DNA of 64,000 nt from Cystobacter ferrugineus (lineage in GTDB: Bacteria > Myxococcota > Myxococcia > Myxococcales > Myxococcaceae): positions 299,935-363,934 of the forward strand of contig NZ_MPIN01000008.1 of NCBI RefSeq assembly GCF_001887355.1. The letters run 5' to 3'. Made by a program: the position numbers and the translations under genes. Below, piece by piece: positions 1 through 8,514 of the stretch; position 1 is the first letter of the stretch, and each line of letters opens with the position of its first letter. The notes beneath the pieces are model-generated. The model saw only the letters and a program-made list of their open reading frames with translations, did not search any database and was not told the origin of the DNA.

Positions 1-917
1 AGCGGGACGAGGCTGGACGGCTGCTCGGCTCGATGAACGAGATGTCCGAGCGGTTGTGCGGCACCATCGGCGAGGTGCTCGAGGGGGCGCGCTCGCTCGC
101 CGCCGCCAGCGAGCAGGTGTCCTCCACGGCCCAGGGCCTGTCGCAGGGCACCAGCGAGCAGGCCGCCAGTATCGAGGAGACGAGCGCCAGCCTCCAGCAG
201 GTGACGGCGTCCATCGAGCGCAACGCGGAGAACAGCCATCAAGTGGCGCGGATGGCCACGTCCGGTGCCCAGGAAGCACAGGAGGGCAGCCGTGCGGTGA
301 CCGCCACCGTGGAGGCGATGAGGACCATCACCGGGCGTATCACCGTTATCGAGGAGATCGCCTACCAGACGAACCTGCTGGCGCTGAACGCGGCCATCGA
401 GGCGGCGCGAGCGGGTGAGCACGGCCGTGGCTTCGCGGTGGTGGCCGCCGAGGTGCGCAAGCTGGCCGAGCGCAGCCAGGCCGCCGCCAGGGAAATCCTC
501 GGCATGGCGTCCGCGAGCGTCGAGCAGGCGGAGCGAACCGGCCAGGTGCTCGGCACGCTGCTGCCCTCCATCCAGACGACGGCGAGCCTCATCCAGGAAG
601 CGGCCACCGCCTCTCGGGAGCAGAGCCTGGGCGCGGCGCAAATCTCCAAGGCCATGAGCCAGGTGGAACAGGTGACGCAGAGCAACTCCTCGGCGGCCGA
701 GGAGCTCGCCGCCACGGCCGAGGAGCTCGCCGCGCAGGCGGAGGCGTTGCAGCAGGCGATGTCGGTGTTCCACACCCGCCCGAGCGAAGCGGGCCCGGTG
801 CGGCACCTCCGTGGCTCCTCTTCCCATCGAGTGCCCCCGCGGACCCCGGTGCCACGCCCTCTCCATTCGCGGGAGTCCCCGCCGGAGGAGAACGAACACT
901 TCCGGGCCATCTGCTGA
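1..917 (+). CDS. methyl-accepting chemotaxis protein, C-terminal part (5' end outside window)
   Basis: The reading frame is open from base 3, so the gene begins upstream; about 304 residues are visible. The first residues look like the end of a HAMP linker. They lead into a long alanine/glutamate-rich coiled coil whose tip carries the receptor signature [20 protein letters not shown] (about residues 119-138 of the fragment), followed by [18 protein letters not shown]. This hairpin tip contacts CheA and CheW. Several Q/E-rich heptads are possible methylation sites. After the coiled coil comes a tail of about 45 residues rich in Pro, Arg and Ser with no CheR-docking pentapeptide at the end (it ends AIC). 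The sensory and membrane parts are not in the window, so the ligand and the cellular location cannot be judged. The receptor assignment itself is secure. Confidence 0.95.
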   Translation, partial: RDEAGRLLGSMNEMSERLCGTIGEVLEGARSLAAASEQVSSTAQGLSQGTSEQAASIEETSASLQQVTASIERNAENSHQVARMATSGAQEAQEGSRAVTATVEAMRTITGRITVIEEIAYQTNLLALNAAIEAARAGEHGRGFAVVAAEVRKLAERSQAAAREILGMASASVEQAERTGQVLGTLLPSIQTTASLIQEAATASREQSLGAAQISKAMSQVEQVTQSNSSAAEELAATAEELAAQAEALQQAMSVFHTRPSEAGPVRHLRGSSSHRVPPRTPVPRPLHSRESPPEENEHFRAIC

Positions 918-1013
918 GGCGTGGACTCCACACAGCGGTTGGTCCCCGCCAGCGCTCCGTTCGTCCCAGGGGGTGTGGCGACCGTCCCGGGCGCTTCGCT
1001 AGCCTGCCAGCCC

Positions 1014-2141
1014 ATGCACGAGCAGGACGAAGCGCTCACCGAGCCCGAAGAGGTCCCTCCCCTGCCCGCCTGGGCACTCTGGAGCGGGGCCCTGGGCTGG
1101 TGGCTGACGGACGCACTGGTCACGGTCAGCCAGGTGCGGCTGCTGCAATACGCGGGAGAGGAGCCCGCCAGCGAGGGACCGCTGTGGCGCATGGCCCTGG
1201 GCAGCTCGCTGCTGTGGGTTCCCATCACGGTGCTGTGCCTGCGTTTGTCCGAGTGGTTTCCACTCCACCGCCCCCGGTGGAGGCGCGCGGGCGCCGTGCA
1301 CCTCGCCACACTCGCCACCGTGGTGCTGGGGCGTGCGCTGTTCGTCGTCCTCACCCAGGACGTCTTCGGCTGGTACGCCCGCCCGCCGGGCTTCGGTACC
1401 GTGCTGGCGCAGAGCGTGGTCAACAACGTGCTGCCCTACGTGCTGATGACCGCCGGGGCCCACGCGCTGGGACTCGCCCGCCGCGCCCACGTGCGCCAGC
1501 AGCGCGCGTCGCGGCTGCAGGCCCGGCTCGCCGAGGCCCGGCTCCAGGTGCTCACCTCGCAGCTCCGGCCCCACTTCCTCTTCAATGCCCTCAACGCCGT
1601 GGCCGCCCTGGTGCACAAGGACCCCGACGCGGCGGAGCGCATGCTCGCGCGGCTGGGAGACCTGCTGCGCCATGGCCTGGAGTCCTCCGGACGCCAGGAG
1701 GTGACGTTGCGCGAGGAGCTGGACGCGCTCGCGCCCTACCTGGACATCGAGCGCACGCGCTTCGGCGAGCGGCTGGCGGTGGAGTGGCGGCTCGCCCCCG
1801 ACGTGCTCGACGCGCGCATTCCCCACCTGGCGCTGCAACTGCTCGTGGAGAACGCCATCCGTCACGGGCTCGCGCCCCGGGCCGAGCCCGGCCGGGTGCT
1901 CATCAGCGCCGCGCGGGATGGGGATTCGCTGCACGTGCAGGTGCGGGACGATGGCGTGGGCCTGCCTCCCTCGGGACTGCCCCGGCATGGCCGGGGCGTG
2001 GGCCTGTCCAACCTGCGCGCGCGCCTGGCCGCCCTCCACGGCACTCGCGCCACCCTGGAACTGAGGCCCGGGGAGCCTCGCGGCACCGTGGCCGAGCTGC
2101 GCCTGCCGTTGCCCTCGCGGGGCGGTGAGGTGACGACGTGA
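1014..2141 (+). CDS. LytS/YehU-type membrane sensor histidine kinase
   Basis: A 375-residue sensor kinase. About four hydrophobic segments lie between residues 20 and 165, followed by a short coiled linker. The phospho-acceptor motif LRPHFLFNALNAV (His near residue 187) marks the His_kinase family PF06580. The ATPase part has the N-box LLVENAIRHG, the G1 box DDGVGL and the G2 box GVGLSNLRARL. I chose the ATG at 1014 because it precedes the charged stretch before the first membrane segment; an in-frame start near 921 would add a non-homologous leader. The next gene overlaps its end by 4 bp (GTGA) and encodes a LytTR response regulator, so the two form a translationally coupled two-component system. 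The stimulus is unknown: the N-terminus has no recognisable ligand domain beyond its membrane helices. Confidence 0.93.
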   Translation: MHEQDEALTEPEEVPPLPAWALWSGALGWWLTDALVTVSQVRLLQYAGEEPASEGPLWRMALGSSLLWVPITVLCLRLSEWFPLHRPRWRRAGAVHLATLATVVLGRALFVVLTQDVFGWYARPPGFGTVLAQSVVNNVLPYVLMTAGAHALGLARRAHVRQQRASRLQARLAEARLQVLTSQLRPHFLFNALNAVAALVHKDPDAAERMLARLGDLLRHGLESSGRQEVTLREELDALAPYLDIERTRFGERLAVEWRLAPDVLDARIPHLALQLLVENAIRHGLAPRAEPGRVLISAARDGDSLHVQVRDDGVGLPPSGLPRHGRGVGLSNLRARLAALHGTRATLELRPGEPRGTVAELRLPLPSRGGEVTT

Positions 2142-2935
2142 GCGGGGACACCACGGAAGAAGCCCCCTTGCGCGTGGTGGTCGCGGACGACGAGCCCCTG
2201 GCCCGCGAGCGGCTGCGCACATTGCTGGCGGGCGAGCCCGGCGTGGCGTTGGTGGCGGAGGCGGCCAGCGGCGCGGAGGCGGTGCGCGCGGTGCTCTCCA
2301 CCACACCGGACGTGCTGCTGCTCGACATCGAGATGCCTTCGGGCGACGGCTTCGAGGTGCTGCGCGCGCTACCGCCCGACCAGACGCCGGTGGTGGTGTT
2401 CGTCACCGCCTGGCAGCGCTACGCGATCCAGGCCTTCGAGGCGCGGGCATTGGACTACCTGCTCAAGCCCTATGACCGGGAGCGATTCCGCGCCGCACTG
2501 CTGCGGGCCCGGCAGCACGTGCGGCTCGTGCGCCGGGCGGAAGCGCCCCCTCAGAGGATGGAAGAAATGCTCTGCGCGCTCGCCCAGGCGGAAGCACCGC
2601 CACGGCGGTTGCCCGTCAAGGTGGACGGCCGCATCCGCTTCGTGGACTGCGCCGCCATCACCCACGTGGAAGCCGAGGCCAACTACGTGCGCGTGCACGC
2701 GGGCGGCGAGCAGTTCGTCATGCGCGAGACGCTGACCCACCTGGAGGAGCGGTTGGACCCGCGCCGTTTCCTGCGCATCCATCGCTCGGTGCTGGTCAAC
2801 CTGGACCACGTGCGCGAGCTCGAGCCGCTGTCCCAGGGCGAATACCTCCTGAGCCTCTCCGGCGGCGTCGCGCTGCGCACCGGCCGCGGCCACCGCGCCC
2901 GCGTGGAACAGGCCCTGGGACTGGTGGGGGACTGA
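2138..2935 (+). CDS. LytTR-family response regulator
   Basis: A 265-residue regulator starting at GTG, overlapping the kinase stop codon. The receiver domain (about residues 10-125) has the acidic pair in VVVADDEP, the phospho-acceptor Asp in LLLDIEMPSGDG, the Thr in FVTAW and the Lys in YLLKPYD. A linker of about 30 residues leads to a LytTR DNA-binding domain (about 150-262) with the typical YVRVH and RFLRIHRSVLVNL segments. It should be phosphorylated by the LytS-type kinase just upstream and act as a transcription factor. Its targets cannot be read from here; the PD40 gene 160 bp downstream is a candidate only by position. The 162-bp gap after it contains two near copies of a CGCGCnCTTCGTCCC string of no evident function. 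Confidence 0.94.
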   Translation: MSGDTTEEAPLRVVVADDEPLARERLRTLLAGEPGVALVAEAASGAEAVRAVLSTTPDVLLLDIEMPSGDGFEVLRALPPDQTPVVVFVTAWQRYAIQAFEARALDYLLKPYDRERFRAALLRARQHVRLVRRAEAPPQRMEEMLCALAQAEAPPRRLPVKVDGRIRFVDCAAITHVEAEANYVRVHAGGEQFVMRETLTHLEERLDPRRFLRIHRSVLVNLDHVRELEPLSQGEYLLSLSGGVALRTGRGHRARVEQALGLVGD

Positions 2936-3097
2936 CGTCCGCCGCGTCCGTCCCCGCGCCCGCGCACTTCGTCCCGCCCCCCGCGCGCTTCGTCCCCACC
3001 TCCCGGACAAGCCCTCGCCGACACGCTACCTCCCTGTCCATGGCGAGCGGAGAGCACTCCGCGCCGCCGCCTGTACCCATCTCAGGAGGAGCCTGTC

Positions 3098-4042
3098 ATG
3101 TCCGTGTCGTCCCTCATCCGTTGCCCGATGCTGCTCTCGCTGCTCACCCTGGCCACGCCCGCCTTCGCCCAGGAGACCGCCGCGCCGCGCGTACCAGAAG
3201 TGCTCGCCCCCGGCTTCGTCTCGTTGCCGGACCAGGAGGAGTACCGCATCGTCTTCACCCCCGACGGGCGCACCGCCTTCTGGGGCGTGAGCACCGACTT
3301 CTTCCCCAGCTCCCGCCAGTCCACCATCGTCTTCTCCGAGTGGCGCCACGGTCAGTGGAGCGCACCACGCGTGGCCCCCTTCTCCGGCCAGTTCAGCGAC
3401 ATCGATCCGTTCGTGTCGCCGGATGGCCGATTCCTCTTCTTCTCCTCCATCCGGCCGGTGGATGGCGTGGCCCGCGAGGACGCCGAGCTGTGGGTGGTGG
3501 AGCGCCGGGGCACGGGCTGGAGCGAGCCGCGTCACCTCGGTGCCGCCGTCAACAGCACCTCGGACGAGCTGTACCCCAGCGTGGATGCGTGGGGCACGCT
3601 GTACTTCGGCTCGGACCGGCCAGGCGGCTTCGGAGGCTGGGACCTCTGGCGCTCGTGCCGGCGGGCCGATGGCTCCTACGGTCCCGCGGAGAACCTCGGT
3701 GCCGCGCTCAACACCTCCTACTGGGAGTTCAACCCCACCGTGACGGCCGACGGGAACACACTGCTCTTCGCCTCCATCGACCGGCCGGACGGCTTCGGCT
3801 CGGGCGACCTCTACGTGGCCGAGCGCCGGCGCGGTGAGTGGAAGCCCGCGCGCAACCTGGGCCCCACCGTGAACACGGAGCGGGATGAGTACCACCCGTC
3901 CCTCTCCGCCGACAGGCGCACCCTCTTCTTCGTGCGCCATCAGTACGAGCCCTTCGTGCCCGGCGACCTGTACCACGTGAGCGCCCGCGCGGCGGGCCTT
4001 CCCACCTGGGGGATGCGTCCGCACGCCGAGCAGGTGGACTGA
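3098..4042 (+). CDS. exported PD40 / WD40-like beta-propeller protein
   Basis: A 314-residue protein with a signal peptide (about residues 1-24, hydrophobic run LLSLLTLATPAFAQ). The rest is made of repeats with the PD40 pattern: aspartate-proline, then SPDGRFLFFSS, TADGNTLLFAS and SADRRTLFFVR, each preceded by a line such as WSEPRHLGAAVN or WKPARNLGPTVN. These repeats are shared by TolB-like propellers and by OmpA-associated myxobacterial proteins. A clear AGGAGGA ribosome binding site lies about 10 bp before the ATG. I find no enzymatic motif and no OmpA domain. It probably acts as a periplasmic or surface binding protein. Repeat class is certain, function is not. Confidence 0.88.
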   Translation: MSVSSLIRCPMLLSLLTLATPAFAQETAAPRVPEVLAPGFVSLPDQEEYRIVFTPDGRTAFWGVSTDFFPSSRQSTIVFSEWRHGQWSAPRVAPFSGQFSDIDPFVSPDGRFLFFSSIRPVDGVAREDAELWVVERRGTGWSEPRHLGAAVNSTSDELYPSVDAWGTLYFGSDRPGGFGGWDLWRSCRRADGSYGPAENLGAALNTSYWEFNPTVTADGNTLLFASIDRPDGFGSGDLYVAERRRGEWKPARNLGPTVNTERDEYHPSLSADRRTLFFVRHQYEPFVPGDLYHVSARAAGLPTWGMRPHAEQVD

Positions 4043-4195
4043 CCTTCGGGTCTTCACCTCGCGTGCACCATGTTTGCGGGGTGGGCCACATTTGGCAGGA
4101 ACCGCTGGACGGGTGTCACCCAGTGCCTGTTGTTCTACATCTGCCCTTTACTTCGCGGCCCTGGCACCACTGCCCGGCTGGGGGGAGGGGTCCTC

Positions 4196-6682
4196 GTGCG
4201 ACATCTCTGGTCCTGGCCCAGGAATCTCCTGGGCTTCTTGTGTTTGTTCGGCCCCCTGGCCATGCTGCCGTTCGGGTCCAGGGAACGGGCCCGTGAGCCG
4301 CGCGCCCTGGCCCTGCCGAGCGGCTTCACCCAGGACGTGATCGCCTCGGGTCTGACCTTCCCCACCGCCTTCGCCAACCTCCCGGATGGACGCCTCCTGA
4401 TCGCCGAGAAGGCGGGCGTGGTGAGGGTCTACAAGAATGGGGCCCTTCTCGGCACGCCCTTCATCGACATCCAGGATCGCGTCAACGACTACCACGACCG
4501 CGGATTGCTGGGCCTGACCATCGACCCGAACTTCGCGCGGAACGGCCTCGTCTACCTGCTCTACACCTACGAGAACGACCCGAACGACTACGCGGGGCCC
4601 AAGACGGGGCGACTGGCGCGCTATACGGCGGAAGGTGATACGGCTTCACCGAGCAGCGAGGCGGTGCTCCTGGGCACCACCGTGGGCCGCTCCTGCAATG
4701 ATTTCCCTCCGGGCACCGACTGCATCCCCTCGGACTCCGCGTCCCACTCCGTGGGCAACGTCAAGTTCGCCCCCGATGGCAACCTCTTCGTGACACTCGG
4801 GGACGGGGCCCAATTCACCCTCGTCGACCGTGACGCGCTGAGGGCCCAGGCGCTCGACTCGCTCGCGGGCAAGGTGCTTCGCATCACCCCTGGAGGGGCC
4901 GGGCTGCCGACGAATCCCTACTGGAATGGAGATGCCACCGCCAACCCGTCGAAGGTCTGGAGCCTCGGTCTGCGCAATCCCTATCGGTTCAACCTGCGCC
5001 CGGGCAGCGCCATCCCCTACCTGGGTGACGTGGGCTGGAGCACCTACGAGGAGATCAACGTCGCCACCGCGGGAGCGAATCTCGGTTGGCCCTGCTACGA
5101 GGGCCCCGAGCGACAGAGTGGTTACGAGCCCCAACCGGAATGCCAGGCGCTCTATGCGCTCGGCCCGTCCGCCGTGAAGATGCCGCTCTACTCCTGGCCG
5201 CACAATGGAGGTACGGCGGCGGCCACGGGCGGGATGTTCTACACCGGCACGGCCTACCCCAGCGCCTATCATGGCGCCTTCTTCTTCGGAGACTACTCGC
5301 AGGGCTGGTTGCGCTACCTGCATGTCGACGCCGAGGACAACCTCATCGGCGTGAGCGATTTCGCGACCGACATGGATGGAGCCGTCGACATCGAGTCCGG
5401 CCCGGATACCCACCTCTATTATCTCGCCATCGAGCAAGGAGAGCTGCGCCGCATCCGCTATACGGGAGAGAACTCCCCTCCCATCGCGGTGGCCTCGGCG
5501 ACTCCCACCCATGGGAGCGCGCCCCTGAGCGTGCAGTTCTCCAGTGCCGGTTCGAGCGATGCGGATGGAGATTCTCTGCGCCCCACCTGGGATTTCGGAG
5601 ATGGAACTCCCACGACGAACGAACCCCATCCGCTGCACACCTATGCCGAGAGGGGCACCTACTCCGCGGTGCTGACCGTCGAGGATGGGAGGGGAGCGAG
5701 CAGTTCGGCGGTGGTGAGCATCTCCGTTGGCAACAACGCTCCCACGGTGACCCTCCACGAGCCCCTACCCTCCACCCTCTTCAAGGTGGGGGATGTCATC
5801 ACCTTCTCCGGCTCGGCGACGGACCCCGAGGACGGACCCCTTCCCGACACCGGGTTGGCCTGGACCCTCATCCTGCAACACTGTCCGGGCGGACAATGCC
5901 ACCTCCATGCGTTGCTCTCGCGCACCGGAGCGTCAGGAAGCTTCACCGTCCCGGACCACGGTGACGAGTTCTTCATCGAGCTGCGGCTCACCGCCACGGA
6001 CTCCAATGGTCTGTCGAGCACGGCGGTCACACAGCTCCACCCCCAGACGGTCCAGCTCACCCTGGACACCTCGCCGCCCGGGTTGCAACTGGTGTACGAC
6101 GGCACCACGGTCACGGCGCCCACCACGCGCACGGCCATCGTCGGCAGTACCCATACGCTCTACGCGCCTTCTCCCCAGGGGGCGTTCACGTTCGAATCCT
6201 GGTCGGATGGTGGCGGCATCCAACACCCGGTGACGGTCGGCACGACGGACAGTACATACACCGCGACCTTCGTCAACGCGGGGCTCATCGTCTGTCCGGC
6301 GGGTCAGTTCCGCGCGGAGTATTTCAACAACCGCTCCCTGTCCGGCACTCCCTCCCGCATCCGCTGCGAGCCCGCGCCCATCCGCTATGACTGGGGCACG
6401 GACGCGCCCCCGGAAACCGGCCTGGGCCCGGACGAGTTCTCGGTGCGCTGGACGGGACGCTTCTCCTTTTCCTTCGGCCTCTACAGGTTCACGACCCATA
6501 CCGACGACGGGGTGCGGCTCTGGGTGGGCGGCGGCTCGCCCGTCATCGACGCATGGAGGGATCAGTCCCCCACGAGCCACTCCACCCTCCTCCTCATGCT
6601 CAGGAGAGAGTATGAGGTGAGGCTCGAATACTACGAAGCGGGCGGTGGGGCGGTCAGCCAGCTCCGCTGGAGTCGGATATAG
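4196..6682 (+). CDS. exported PQQ-type sugar dehydrogenase-like protein with PKD and PA14 domains
   Basis: An 828-residue exported protein. I chose the GTG at 4196 because GGGGGAGGGG lies 5 bp upstream and the product then opens with RHLWSWPRN and a hydrophobic signal segment; the longer frame from 4070 would put a cysteine-rich non-signal leader in front. Residues about 45-415 form the six-bladed soluble aldose/glucose dehydrogenase propeller: PDGRLLIAEKAGVVRVY, GLLGLTIDPNF, HSVGNVKFAPDGNLFVTLGD and LGLRNPYRFNLRPG. A PKD domain follows (about 430-515, with TWDFGDGTP and HTYAERGTYSAVLTVEDG), then one or two Ig-like segments, then a C-terminal PA14 domain (about 700-828, FRAEYFNN, THTDDGVRLWVGG). 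The family oxidises aldose sugars with PQQ or acts on related linkages; the extra domains suggest carbohydrate binding. Substrate is unknown, and no PQQ synthesis genes are nearby. Confidence 0.88.
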   Translation: MRHLWSWPRNLLGFLCLFGPLAMLPFGSRERAREPRALALPSGFTQDVIASGLTFPTAFANLPDGRLLIAEKAGVVRVYKNGALLGTPFIDIQDRVNDYHDRGLLGLTIDPNFARNGLVYLLYTYENDPNDYAGPKTGRLARYTAEGDTASPSSEAVLLGTTVGRSCNDFPPGTDCIPSDSASHSVGNVKFAPDGNLFVTLGDGAQFTLVDRDALRAQALDSLAGKVLRITPGGAGLPTNPYWNGDATANPSKVWSLGLRNPYRFNLRPGSAIPYLGDVGWSTYEEINVATAGANLGWPCYEGPERQSGYEPQPECQALYALGPSAVKMPLYSWPHNGGTAAATGGMFYTGTAYPSAYHGAFFFGDYSQGWLRYLHVDAEDNLIGVSDFATDMDGAVDIESGPDTHLYYLAIEQGELRRIRYTGENSPPIAVASATPTHGSAPLSVQFSSAGSSDADGDSLRPTWDFGDGTPTTNEPHPLHTYAERGTYSAVLTVEDGRGASSSAVVSISVGNNAPTVTLHEPLPSTLFKVGDVITFSGSATDPEDGPLPDTGLAWTLILQHCPGGQCHLHALLSRTGASGSFTVPDHGDEFFIELRLTATDSNGLSSTAVTQLHPQTVQLTLDTSPPGLQLVYDGTTVTAPTTRTAIVGSTHTLYAPSPQGAFTFESWSDGGGIQHPVTVGTTDSTYTATFVNAGLIVCPAGQFRAEYFNNRSLSGTPSRIRCEPAPIRYDWGTDAPPETGLGPDEFSVRWTGRFSFSFGLYRFTTHTDDGVRLWVGGGSPVIDAWRDQSPTSHSTLLLMLRREYEVRLEYYEAGGGAVSQLRWSRI

Positions 6683-6778
6683 CATCATCCGCATGTCTGA
6701 TTTTGGACGCACGTGCACAATCCTGGACCGGAAGTGGGTGAGTCAGACGTCTCTTTAAACTGAGAATAGAAACAAGCC

Positions 6779-6795
6779 GCCGGGTATTTCCCGGC
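6779..6795 (+). other. small hairpin in the leader of the subtilase gene
   Basis: GCCGGG and CCCGGC pair across a 5-base loop, 15 bp before the subtilase start codon and just ahead of its purine-rich GGGGGGAAG ribosome binding site. It could modulate translation or be chance. The base pairing is seen; the role is inferred. Confidence 0.35.
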
Positions 6796-6810
6796 AACAG
6801 GGGGGAAGCG

Positions 6811-8109
6811 ATGCGTCTGCATACCGTGTCATGGATGGCCGTGTCCGTTGTATCCGTGTCCTTGCTGGTGGGTTGCCCGTCCAGGAGCATTCCCCTGCCC
6901 CAGCCACCTTCCGACGGGCCCTGCCCGCAGGCCGCGCTCGGGTCCGAGGCCCGCACCGGGAAGTTCGTCACCGTGGCCCGTGCGATTCCGGGTGAGTACA
7001 TCGTCGTCCTCAGGACACCGCGTCCGGGTGAGACACCGCTCGCGCCTTCCGTGGTGGCGGACAACCTTTCGGCACGCTACGGAGGCCGCGCCTTCCTCAC
7101 GTACGCACAGGCCCTGCGGGGGTTCGCCAGCCGGATGACCCCGGAACAGGCCCGCGCGATGGCCGCCGATCCCGAGGTGGCCTACGTGGAGGAGAACGGG
7201 GTGATGCGCGCCATCGGTGAGCGCCAGCCCGATGCCACCTGGGGCATCGACCGTGTCGATCAGCGTGACCTGCCGTTGGACAACATCTACCTCTACAGCG
7301 CCAACGGCAAGGGCGTGCATGCCTACATCATCGACACCGGCATCCGCACGTCCCACACCGACTTCGAGGGGCGCGCGCAGGCCGACCACGATGTGTTCTC
7401 GGATGGTCGGCAGGGCATCGACTGCCATGGGCATGGCACACACGTGGCCGCCACCGTGGGCGGCCGCGTCTACGGCGTCGCCAAGGGAGTCCGTCTCCAC
7501 GCGGTGCGCGTGCTCGACTGCGGGGGAAGTGGCTCGACCGCCGGGGTGATCTCCGGCGTGGAGTGGGTGACCCAGAACCGGCAGCTCCCCGCCGTGGCCA
7601 ACATGAGCCTGGGGGGTGGCAAGAGCCAGGCGCTCGATGACGCGATCCGCCAGTCGATCGCCGCGGGGATCACCTACGTGGTCGCCGCGGGGAACGACAA
7701 CCAGGACGCCTGCGCGGTTTCTCCAGCGCGGACCCCCGAGGCCCTCACCGTGGGAGCCACCGAGGGCAGCGACAAGCGCGCCTCCTTCTCCAACTGGGGG
7801 AGCTGTGTGGATGTCTTCGCTCCGGGCCAGGACATCTCCTCGGCCTGGCTCTCCGATGACAACGCCACCCGTGTCCTCAATGGGACCTCCATGGCCGCGC
7901 CGCACGTCGCCGGCCTCGCCGCGCTCTTCCTCGAGCGCAACCCCACCGCCGCTCCCGCCACCGTGTCCTCCGTGCTCGTCGACAACTCCACGCCCGGCAA
8001 GGTGGCCAACGCGGGGCGGTGCTCACCCAACCGGCTGATGTTCTCCGGCTTCCTCGGGGACCCCGCGTTCAGGAGCCCCACCGTCCAGACGGTCAAGGAC
8101 ACGCGGTAG
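6811..8109 (+). CDS. subtilisin-like serine protease (S8, proteinase K type), predicted lipoprotein
   Basis: A 432-residue protease. It opens with a lipoprotein signal ending SLLVGC (Cys 22), so the mature enzyme is probably lipid-anchored, at least before processing. An I9-type propeptide follows (about residues 60-130, IPGEYIVVLR to DPEVAYVEENG). The catalytic domain has the Asp in YIIDTGIRTSHTDF, the His in DCHGHGTHVAATVGG and the Ser in GTSMAAPHVAGLAALF, and the oxyanion Asn in VVAAGNDNQD. The spacing and the extra cysteines (DCHGHG, DCGG) match the proteinase K group. The tail of about 40 residues after the catalytic domain has no recognisable domain. It sits after another exported protein but has its own 128-bp leader. 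Likely role: extracellular proteolysis, typical of predatory myxobacteria. Confidence 0.95.
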   Translation: MRLHTVSWMAVSVVSVSLLVGCPSRSIPLPQPPSDGPCPQAALGSEARTGKFVTVARAIPGEYIVVLRTPRPGETPLAPSVVADNLSARYGGRAFLTYAQALRGFASRMTPEQARAMAADPEVAYVEENGVMRAIGERQPDATWGIDRVDQRDLPLDNIYLYSANGKGVHAYIIDTGIRTSHTDFEGRAQADHDVFSDGRQGIDCHGHGTHVAATVGGRVYGVAKGVRLHAVRVLDCGGSGSTAGVISGVEWVTQNRQLPAVANMSLGGGKSQALDDAIRQSIAAGITYVVAAGNDNQDACAVSPARTPEALTVGATEGSDKRASFSNWGSCVDVFAPGQDISSAWLSDDNATRVLNGTSMAAPHVAGLAALFLERNPTAAPATVSSVLVDNSTPGKVANAGRCSPNRLMFSGFLGDPAFRSPTVQTVKDTR

Positions 8110-8128
8110 AGGGGCGCGCCGCGCGAGC

Positions 8129-8505
8129 TCAGCTTCCCACGGAGTAGATCGCCTTGATTTCATGGTCATGGCGATCGTGGTTCTCGTCGCGGCTGTGCGC
8201 CGACAGACTCCAACGGTCCCCCACCTTGCCGTACGAGAGGGGAATCAACGGCGCGAGCGGGACATCCTCACCGAGCCCCTGCCGGACGATCCTCTGGAAC
8301 TCGTCGTGGCCGGTGAGTGGTCCCGTGAAGGAGTAGACCACATCGCCGCCGACCAGATTGACTTGTTCCCACTCCCCAGCCGCTCCCGGGTCTCTTCCTC
8401 GAAGAGGTCCGTGGCCCGTTGAAGGAGGGTGATCAGCCGGGGCAGCCGCTGCGCGACCGGCCCGGAGCTGGAGCCAGAGCCATTCCTGGTTTTTCGTTTG
8501 GCCAT
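8129..8505 (-). pseudogene. small hypothetical gene broken by a frameshift
   Basis: A protein of about 125 residues can be read only by changing frame once. The 5' half begins MAKRKTRNGSGSSSG and continues through LITLLQRATDLFEEETRERLG. The 3' half is in another frame: EWEQVNLVGGDVVYSFTGP through HDHEIKAIYSVGS, ending at the stop at 8129. The break falls at or close to the run of four C (plus strand) at 8374-8377, which fits a one-base length change in a homopolymer. The gene lies between a convergent protease gene and the prolyl oligopeptidase, 9 bp from the latter. I do not recognise the family. A sequencing error is as likely as a true pseudogene. Confidence 0.6.
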
Positions 8506-8514
8506 GGAAGAACC

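Noticed and set aside
6190..6204. GTTCGAATCCTGG, resembling a tRNA T-loop
   Set aside because: It lies in the coding frame of the sugar dehydrogenase protein and no acceptor or anticodon stem can be paired around it.
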